From assembly GCA_022710245.1 (NCBI GenBank), contig JAKLHH010000077.1, forward strand, positions 1-13,153: DNA of 13,153 nt, in the 5' to 3' direction. Of the stretch, positions 1 to 4,649 are shown one piece after another. A program made the translations under genes and the position numbers. How positions within the stretch are numbered: the first letter of the stretch is position 1; each line of letters begins with the position of its first letter. The stretch is from Myxococcota bacterium (GTDB lineage Bacteria; Myxococcota; Polyangia; GCA-2747355; JAKLHH01). The notes below the pieces were generated by a model that did not search any database, had not been told where the DNA came from, and saw only the letters and a program-made list of their open reading frames with translations.

Positions 1-519
1 CCGGACACCAACGGCTACCGCATCTGCGAGGAGATCCGCACCTTCAACCAGCAGGTCCCGATCATCATGCTGACGGCCCGCAACCAGGAGTCCGACAAGA
101 TCCGCGGGCTCGAGGTGGGCGCCGACGACTACGTGACCAAGCCGTTCTCGGTGGGGGAGTTCCTCGCCCGCATCAACGCCCTCTTCCGGCGCATGGAGCG
201 GGTGAACACCACGGCCGAGGAGACGATCACCATCGGCCAGGCCAAGGTGGATCTGAAGAAGCACACGCTGACGCGCAACCGGCAGACCGAGCCGCTGACC
301 TTCTACGAGGTCGAGCTGATCAAGCTGCTCTTCGAGCGCAAGGAGGAGCCGGTCTCGCGCGACGAGATCCTCGACAAGATCTGGGGGATCGAGGCGAGCC
401 CCACCAACCGGACGGTGGACAACTTCATCGTCAAGCTGCGGCGGAAGATCGAGGACGACCACAAGCAGCCGCGGCACATCCTGACGGTCTACGGGCTCGG
501 GTACAAGCTGGTCCCCTGA
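1..519 (+). CDS. OmpR/PhoB-family response regulator, C-terminal part (5' end outside window)
   Basis: Reading frame 1 is open from the first base and ends at TGA 517-519, giving 172 residues. The N-terminal receiver residues, including the phosphoacceptor Asp, lie outside the window; about 55 residues should be missing by comparison with the family. The visible receiver part has the conserved Thr of MLTAR (residue 25) and the Lys of YVTKPF (residue 47), both standard switch residues. From about residue 75 to the end there is a winged-helix DNA-binding domain, with the DEILDKIWG helix, the [14 protein letters not shown] recognition region and the closing YGLGYKL wing. It is therefore a two-component transcription regulator. 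No partner kinase is visible: what follows downstream is repeat DNA. The target genes cannot be read from this sequence. Confidence 0.95.
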   Translation, partial: PDTNGYRICEEIRTFNQQVPIIMLTARNQESDKIRGLEVGADDYVTKPFSVGEFLARINALFRRMERVNTTAEETITIGQAKVDLKKHTLTRNRQTEPLTFYEVELIKLLFERKEEPVSRDEILDKIWGIEASPTNRTVDNFIVKLRRKIEDDHKQPRHILTVYGLGYKLVP

Positions 520-548
520 GTCGCTCGGCTCGCGCGCGCCCCTCCCCG

Positions 549-783
549 TCTACGAGTCGAGGGAAGTCGCTGCTCGTCCTCGCTCGCCCCGCTCGCTGCC
601 CATCTACGACTCGAGGGAAGACGCTGCCCGTCCTCGCTCGCCCCGCTTCCTGCCCATCTACGACTCGAGGGAAGACGCCGCTCGTCCTCCCGCTCGCTCC
701 GCTTCCTGCCCGTCTACGACTCGCGGCCTCGCTCGCTTGCTGCTTGTCTACGACTCGAGGGAAGACGCCGCTCGTCCTCGCCC
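549..783. repeat. Degenerate tandem repeat, about 54-bp unit, five copies
   Basis: Copies of a unit beginning TCTACGA(C/G)TCGAGGGAAG start at 549, 603, 657, 713 and 747, so the spacings are 54, 54, 56 and 34 bp; the fourth copy is shortened. The rest of the unit is C-rich (CGCTCGTCCTCGCTCGCCCC type). Short open frames cross it, but none has a ribosome site or a recognisable product, so I treat it as non-coding. It starts 29 bp after the regulator stop codon and runs up to the edge of the hairpin module at 784. Confidence 0.8.
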
Positions 784-945
784 CGCCCCGTGCAATCTCG
801 GGGGCCAGGTTTCAAGCCTGCAGGCCAAGATTGCACAGATCTGCGCAATCTCGCAGGGAGGTCTCAAGACTTCAGGCCGAGATTGCACAGAAGCGCGCAA
901 TCTCGAGGGCCAGGTCTGAAGCCTGCACCCCGAGATTGCACAGGG
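784..945 (-). repeat. Three-hairpin REP/BIME-like module, left copy
   Basis: Three imperfect palindromes of 46-47 bp lie at 790-836, 843-888 and 895-941, separated by 6-nt spacers (AGATCT and AGAAGC). Each starts G(T/C)GCAATCT and ends AGATTGCAC, so the ends pair over 9 bp, and each has an inner inverted repeat such as CAGGTTT/AAGCCTG. The block is the reverse complement of 3899-4060 with about 7 differences in the 152-bp core, plus 6 and 4 identical flanking bases. It is placed on the minus strand because it directly follows the minus-strand transposase-like gene. It may act as a RAYT substrate, a transcription terminator or an mRNA 3'-end stabiliser. Confidence 0.85.
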
Positions 946-946
946 T

Positions 947-965
947 CTCACCGCTCCGCGGTGAG
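947..965 (-). terminator. 8-bp hairpin spanning the RAYT stop codon
   Basis: CTCACCGC (947-954) and GCGGTGAG (958-965) are a perfect inverted repeat around the 3-nt loop TCC. It overlaps the TGA stop (950-948) of the minus-strand gene and sits directly before the three larger hairpins, so the transcript would end in four successive stem-loops. There is no T-tract, so a role as an intrinsic terminator is only possible, not shown. Confidence 0.35.
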
Positions 966-2441
966 GGCGGCCGGTGCGGTGTCCGGCGTGACGCCCCCTG
1001 GTGCAGTGTCCGGCGCGACCTCGCGACTCTCCGCCGCGCGGGCAGCCGGTGTGGGGTCCGGCGTGCCCTCGCGATTCTCCGTGGTGCGGGCGGCCGACGC
1101 GGTGTCCGGCGCGACGCCCGCCGGTGCAGTGTCCGCCGTACCCTCGCGACTCTCCGCAGGGGCGGCCCGTGCGGTGTCCGGCGTGACGCCCGACGATGCA
1201 GTGTCCGGCGCGACCTCCGCGGGGCCGGCCGACGCGGTGTCCGGCGCGACGGTCGACGATGCAGTGTCCGCCGCGACCTCCGCGGGGGCGGCCGGTGCGG
1301 TGTCCGACGTGATGCCCGACGATGCAGGGTCCGGCGCGACCCCCGTGGGGGCCGATGCAGTGTCCGGCGCGACCTCCGCGGGGCCGGCCGGTGCGGTGTC
1401 CGGCGCGAGCTCGGCGGGGCCGGCCGGTGCGGTGTCCGGCGTGATGCCCGACGATGCAGTGTCCGGCGCGACCTCCGCGGGGCCGGCCGGTGCGGTGTCC
1501 GGCGTGACGCCCGACGATGCAGTGTCCGGCGTGATGCCCGACGATGCAGTGTCCGGCGCGACCTCCGCGGGGGCGGCCGGCGCGACCTCGCGACTCTCCG
1601 CGGTGGGACTGGTCGCTGCGGTGTCGAGCCGGCGCCGGCGATGGCGGCGAGCCGCGCTGCCAATCTCTCTCAGCGGGCTCAGCGCCGCTGACGGCAGCAG
1701 GCCAAGCACGTAGAGCTGGCGCCTGATCGCGACCACGAGCTCGGGATCTGCAGTCTGGCCACGTACCACGTACAGGTTGCGCCGGCCGGTGCCGACCCGC
1801 CGGGCGACCTCGCCGGGAGGCAGGCGGTCGCCGAAGACCTCGATCGCGGCCCGCCGCGCGCGACGGACCTCGTCCGAGGAGCCCTCCAGGTCGCGAAGCC
1901 CGGCCGCGAGCAGCGTGGCCAGCACCACCTTGTCGAGCGGGTCATCCCGGAGCCCGAGCTGCTTGAGCCCGAAGAGATGGAGGAGCCATTCCAGCGCCAC
2001 ACGCGGCAAGAACCGGTGCACGTTCGCTCGCGTGTACGCCCCGCAGATCCTCAGGCTGATCAGGTCTGGCAGGTTCGTCGCTTCCCGCATCGGATCGCAG
2101 TCGACGCCGTGATGCTCATCCTGCCTGAGCACATAGTCGAAGGTGTTGCGGAGGTGGGAGGCATCGTCGATGTCCTTGAAACGTGGCGGAGAGAAGCTGG
2201 ACTTCAGGGTGAGCCTGCGAGACAGGCTGCAGGTGAGCGCGCGGGAGAGCTCCCCAGCCTCCTTGCGTGAGCAAGCTGCGCAGACATGCAGGTGAGTATC
2301 CGGGAGCCCATACGCCAGGAGGTTCGCCTCCCGCCCTTTGTCGAGGACAGCCCGAGAGAGGACGCGCCGCTCCTCGTGCGTCGTGGCGACCGGAGCGTTG
2401 CTGTTGAGGCGGAGGATGAGGTGCTGACCGACAGGCGGCAT
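948..2441 (-). CDS. RAYT-like (REP-associated tyrosine transposase) Y1/HUH protein with long repetitive C-terminal tail
   Basis: The protein has 497 residues. ATG at 2441 is chosen because GGAG lies 6 nt upstream; the open frame continues to 2558, but that extension runs through repeat DNA. Residues 1-130 follow the Y1 (IS200/RAYT) pattern: QHLILRLN strand, helix, LLAYGLPDTHLHVCA with the metal-binding HxH (H50, H52), helix SRKEAGELSRAL, PPRFKDIDD, then HLRNTFDYVL with Y103 as the likely nucleophile. Residues about 185-250 look helix-turn-helix-like (GEVARRVGTGRRNLYV), recalling the extra DNA-binding domain of some RAYTs. Residues about 285-497 are a PDTASSG/PAEVA repeat. RAYTs are single-copy enzymes that nick and join ssDNA hairpins of REP elements; the hairpin modules at 784 and 3899 are the obvious candidate substrates. 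The key residues are intact. Family call about 80% sure; activity is inferred. Confidence 0.78.
   Translation of the reverse strand: MPPVGQHLILRLNSNAPVATTHEERRVLSRAVLDKGREANLLAYGLPDTHLHVCAACSRKEAGELSRALTCSLSRRLTLKSSFSPPRFKDIDDASHLRNTFDYVLRQDEHHGVDCDPMREATNLPDLISLRICGAYTRANVHRFLPRVALEWLLHLFGLKQLGLRDDPLDKVVLATLLAAGLRDLEGSSDEVRRARRAAIEVFGDRLPPGEVARRVGTGRRNLYVVRGQTADPELVVAIRRQLYVLGLLPSAALSPLREIGSAARRHRRRRLDTAATSPTAESREVAPAAPAEVAPDTASSGITPDTASSGVTPDTAPAGPAEVAPDTASSGITPDTAPAGPAELAPDTAPAGPAEVAPDTASAPTGVAPDPASSGITSDTAPAAPAEVAADTASSTVAPDTASAGPAEVAPDTASSGVTPDTARAAPAESREGTADTAPAGVAPDTASAARTTENREGTPDPTPAARAAESREVAPDTAPGGVTPDTAPAALTAER
957..1589 (-). repeat. Coding minisatellite: PDTASSG/PAEVA repeats in the RAYT tail
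   Basis: The 3' 640 bases of the transposase-like gene are degenerate tandem repeats. The clearest unit is 63 bp (21 residues), PDTASSGITPDTAPAGPAEVA; shorter 10-residue versions (PDTASSGITP) and variants with ESREV or ENREG are interspersed. All unit lengths appear to be multiples of three, so the frame survives. The DNA is stop-poor in other frames too, so an open frame alone is not proof of selection. The tail is Pro/Ala/Thr/Asp-rich and predicted to be disordered. Confidence 0.85.
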
Positions 2442-2460
2442 CGAGCGCTCCAGAGGTGAT

Positions 2461-2511
2461 GCATGGTTCTCGACGCTCGGTGACAGAGGTTGCGTCCCTT
2501 CTTCACTCGCG
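2461..2511. repeat. 51/52-bp direct repeat, copy 1
   Basis: This copy, from GCATGGTTCTCGACGCTCGG to TTCACTCGCG, recurs at 2555-2606 with one inserted G and one T-to-C change. The copies are 43 bp apart and lie between two divergent genes, 20 bp upstream of the RAYT start. They could be paired regulator sites, part of a dispersed repeat family, or a local duplication. Confidence 0.85.
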
Positions 2512-2554
2512 GCATCCGAGCGCCCCAGAACGATCCGTACCGCCTCGCCGCGAA

Positions 2555-2606
2555 GCATGGTTCTCGACGCTCGGGTGACAGAGGTTGCGTCCCTTCCTCA
2601 CTCGCG
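2555..2606. repeat. 51/52-bp direct repeat, copy 2
   Basis: Second copy of the repeat at 2461-2511, same orientation, 50 of 52 positions identical. It ends 58 bp before the phosphoesterase ATG. The two copies together occupy roughly half of the 223-bp divergent intergenic region, so any promoters for the two genes must overlap or abut them. Confidence 0.85.
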
Positions 2607-2664
2607 ACGCCCAACCCTCCAGATTCCGGGGAAGCCGCGACGGCCGCCTGCGTACGTGTCCGGT

Positions 2665-3849
2665 ATGCGTACCCTCACCCTGCTCCTGCTCGGGCTCCTG
2701 CTGGGACCAGTCACCGGCTGCGGGCCCGTGGACCTGGCCGAGGACGAGTGGCTCCCGGCCGCGGCCGGCCTCGCTGGTGGCAAGGCCGACGACCCCTCGC
2801 AGCGCGCCGTCTGGTTCGCGCACGCCTCTGACCTTCACTTCGGCCAGGGGCCCAGCATCAACTCCACGCTGGACACCTTCTTCGCCACCACCGTGCCCAC
2901 CATCGCGCCCACGAGCACCGTCCTCTCGGGCGACCTGGTCACCTACGGCGGCAAGGACGCCGCCGCCTGGGACGCCTATGTCCTCCACACGGCCAAGGCG
3001 CCGGCGTACCCGGAGCTCCTCGAGATCCCTGGCAATCACGACCTCAAGTACGCGGGCAAGACGAGCTACCTCGGCCACACGCGAAGCGGGCTGGCGACCG
3101 GGAGCCTCTACGGGGCGACGACGGTCTCCACCGCCGTGGGCAAGGTGCAGGTGATCCGCACCAACACGGCCGACGGCACCAAGGACGGTGAGCTCAGCGC
3201 CGGGACCTTCAGCCTCGCGCAGCAGAAGGCGCTGCTTGCGCTCCCTCCATCCGCCGCGGTCCACACGATCGTCGCCGGTCACCACTCGCTGCTCGGGGCC
3301 AAGCCGCTCTCCCTCGCTGGCTCGGGGACGCGCATGCAGGCGCTCCTCGACGCCAAGGGCGCGGAGGTCTACCTCTGTGGCCACATCCATGACGTGGCCC
3401 TCGGCTGGGCGCACGAGACGCTGGTCGTGCAGGCAGCCAGCCTGGGGGCGAGCAAGCCCGCGAGCTTCATGCTCGTCTCGCTGGACCCGACTGGCCCCGC
3501 CGCGAAGACCGTGACCGCCACCGCCGCGCCCTCGGCCTGGCCCGTCACGATGATCACCGCCCCGGCCAGCGCGACCCTCGGCGGGACCAACCCCCACGCC
3601 GTGGTCCATCACCCGGGTGAGTCGCTGGTGGTCCGCGCGCTGGCGTTCGCCGCCAAGGGGATCACCTCGGTGGAGGCACGCCTCGACGGAGGCGCCTGGG
3701 CCAAGCTCTCCCCGCTCGCGCTGGCCAAGGGCCAGTGGACCGGGTCGGTGACGCTCTCGGCGGCGGTCGGCAGCCGGACGCTGGAGGTCCGCGCGACGAG
3801 CCCGGAAGGCACTCGGAGCGACAGCGTGGTCATCAGCGTGGCCAAGTAG
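2665..3849 (+). CDS. Lipoprotein calcineurin-like metallophosphoesterase with C-terminal Ig-like domain (TMEM62-like architecture)
   Basis: The protein has 394 residues from ATG 2665. This start gives a clean lipoprotein signal peptide: MRT, a Leu-rich core, then PVTGC with Cys19 as the lipidation site. An in-frame GTG at 2656 is the alternative; neither has a strong ribosome site. All metallophosphoesterase motifs are present in order: DLH (D56, H58), GD (89-90), GNHD (123-126), GHH (205-207) and GHIH (239-242), which together form the two-metal site. Residues about 293-394 (WPVTMIT onward, with ARLDGGAW and TLEVRATSPEG) look like a beta-sandwich, an arrangement resembling TMEM62-family phosphoesterases; this comparison is from memory. 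It probably acts in the periplasm or at the cell surface on an unknown phosphoester. It diverges from the RAYT-like gene and is followed by the second hairpin module. Confidence 0.9.
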   Translation: MRTLTLLLLGLLLGPVTGCGPVDLAEDEWLPAAAGLAGGKADDPSQRAVWFAHASDLHFGQGPSINSTLDTFFATTVPTIAPTSTVLSGDLVTYGGKDAAAWDAYVLHTAKAPAYPELLEIPGNHDLKYAGKTSYLGHTRSGLATGSLYGATTVSTAVGKVQVIRTNTADGTKDGELSAGTFSLAQQKALLALPPSAAVHTIVAGHHSLLGAKPLSLAGSGTRMQALLDAKGAEVYLCGHIHDVALGWAHETLVVQAASLGASKPASFMLVSLDPTGPAAKTVTATAAPSAWPVTMITAPASATLGGTNPHAVVHHPGESLVVRALAFAAKGITSVEARLDGGAWAKLSPLALAKGQWTGSVTLSAAVGSRTLEVRATSPEGTRSDSVVISVAK

Positions 3850-3898
3850 CTCACGTCGCCCTCAGTGCCCACCTGCACCTCGAGACAGCTGCTCAACC

Positions 3899-4060
3899 CC
3901 CTGTGCAATCTCGGGGTGCAGGCTTGAGACCTGCCCCTCGAGATTGCGCACTTCTGTGCAATCTCGGCCTGAAGTCTTCAGACCTCCCCGCAAGATTGCG
4001 CAGATCTGTGCAATCTCGGCCTGCAGGCTTGAAACCTGGCCCCCGAGATTGCACGGGGCG
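3899..4060 (+). repeat. Three-hairpin REP/BIME-like module, right copy
   Basis: Palindromes lie at 3903-3949, 3956-4001 and 4008-4054, with spacers ACTTCT and AGATCT, each beginning GTGCAATCT and ending AGATTGC(G/A)C. The first can form an almost complete stem (GTGCAATCTCG with CGAGATTGCGC, then GGG/CCC, then GCAGG/CCTGC). It is an inverted copy of 784-945. It starts about 50 bp after the phosphoesterase stop, in the same orientation relative to that gene as the left module has to the RAYT-like gene. Confidence 0.85.
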
Positions 4061-4106
4061 ACGGGGCTCAGGCCAGGCGGGGCGGTCGACCGCTCGCGGA
4101 GCATAG

Positions 4107-4176
4107 GGGCATGCAGCCTGACCTTCGTCCGTGCATGAGCACACGGGCACGCGGCCTCGCCTTCGTCCATGAGCAC
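4107..4176. repeat. Two-copy tandem repeat of 36 and 32 bp
   Basis: GGGCATGCAGCCTGACCTTC at 4107 continues to CATGAGCAC at 4142 and is repeated with changes at 4145-4176 (GGGCACGCGGCCTCGCCTTC to CATGAGCAC); the second copy lacks 4 bases. No gene was recognised in 4061-4243. Confidence 0.6.
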
Positions 4177-4243
4177 GTTGGGCCGTGAACCGCAGGATAC
4201 CTTATTGATCTGCACACGCTGGCCGCGATCCCCGGCGGAAACT

Positions 4244-4272
4244 TGGCTCGCCGAGGTGTGTGGATGTATGAT
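4244..4272 (+). promoter_or_regulatory. Sigma-70-like promoter for the small membrane protein gene
   Basis: A -35-like TTGGCT (4244-4249) and a -10-like TATGAT (4267-4272) are 17 bp apart, and the -10 hexamer matches the consensus at 5 of 6 positions. The area is unusually AT-rich for the window. The -10 sits inside the short palindrome GTATGATAC (4266-4274), and TGTGT/ACACA flank it (4257-4279), so a repressor site is possible. The start codon would be about 17 nt after the transcription start, with GAGG in between. Confidence 0.55.
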
Positions 4273-4295
4273 ACACACATACTCCGAGGCGCGAA

Positions 4296-4649
4296 TTGCC
4301 CCAAGACGATCCAAGGTCTTCCCAGGAAATCGCAGAGTTGGAGTGGCAGCTGGTGATCCAGCTCCGACGGGGCTGGACCGCGATCTCAGTGGCCGTCCTC
4401 GCCGCCACCGGCTGGGCCACGCTCGGCCGCATCTCCGGCCCGGTGGCGCTCTCGCCACCAGGTCTCGCCTTCGCCTTCGCCGCGCTGATCGCGGGTCTGG
4501 TCTGGGTCCGGGCTCAGCACACCATCCGCGGCATCCGCCGCCGGCTCAGCGTGCTCTCGCCTTCGCCCGCTTCCTCGCAGGTCTGGGCGGGGGAGGTGCC
4601 GGAGCGCCCGTCGCCACCCCGGCTTGCTTCGCCTCCCCAAGCCGCTTAG
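4296..4649 (+). CDS. Small two-helix membrane protein, unknown function
   Basis: The protein has 117 residues from TTG 4296, chosen because GAGG lies 6 nt upstream and a sigma-70-like promoter precedes it. The codons have the strong G/C third-position bias of real genes here from about residue 18 on. Two hydrophobic segments (about 27-44, WTAISVAVLAATGWATLG, and about 55-72, LAFAFAALIAGLVWVR) are joined by a short Gly/Pro loop. Arg-rich ends (QLRRGW before, HTIRGIRRRL after) predict that both termini are cytoplasmic. The tail after residue 85 is Ser/Pro-rich and disordered. Its last 104 bases overlap the end of the convergent M16 protease gene, which is unusual and may mean that one of the two low-complexity tails is not conserved. 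I do not recognise a family. Confidence 0.65.
   Translation: MPQDDPRSSQEIAELEWQLVIQLRRGWTAISVAVLAATGWATLGRISGPVALSPPGLAFAFAALIAGLVWVRAQHTIRGIRRRLSVLSPSPASSQVWAGEVPERPSPPRLASPPQAA

Noticed and set aside
784..945. CRISPR array
   Set aside because: The units are full palindromes of 46-47 bp separated by 6-nt spacers, two of which are conserved between the copies. There are no unique spacers and no cas genes.
744..1713. Plus-strand and minus-strand frames of 263-315 residues over the repeat region
   Set aside because: They are Arg/Gly/Cys- or Ala/Gly/Val-rich translations of the RAYT tail minisatellite in other frames, and they cross the hairpin module. No ribosome sites or domains.
2442..2558. 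N-terminal extension of the RAYT-like protein to 2558
   Set aside because: The extra 39 residues are encoded by the 51/52-bp repeat DNA and lack family similarity, while the ATG at 2441 has GGAG at 6 nt and begins right before the first Y1 strand.
784..4060. Composite transposon or insertion sequence with terminal inverted repeats
   Set aside because: The modules are internally palindromic, no target-site duplication was seen outside them, and the enzyme is of the Y1 type, which does not use classical terminal inverted repeats. A REPtron-like reading fits better.
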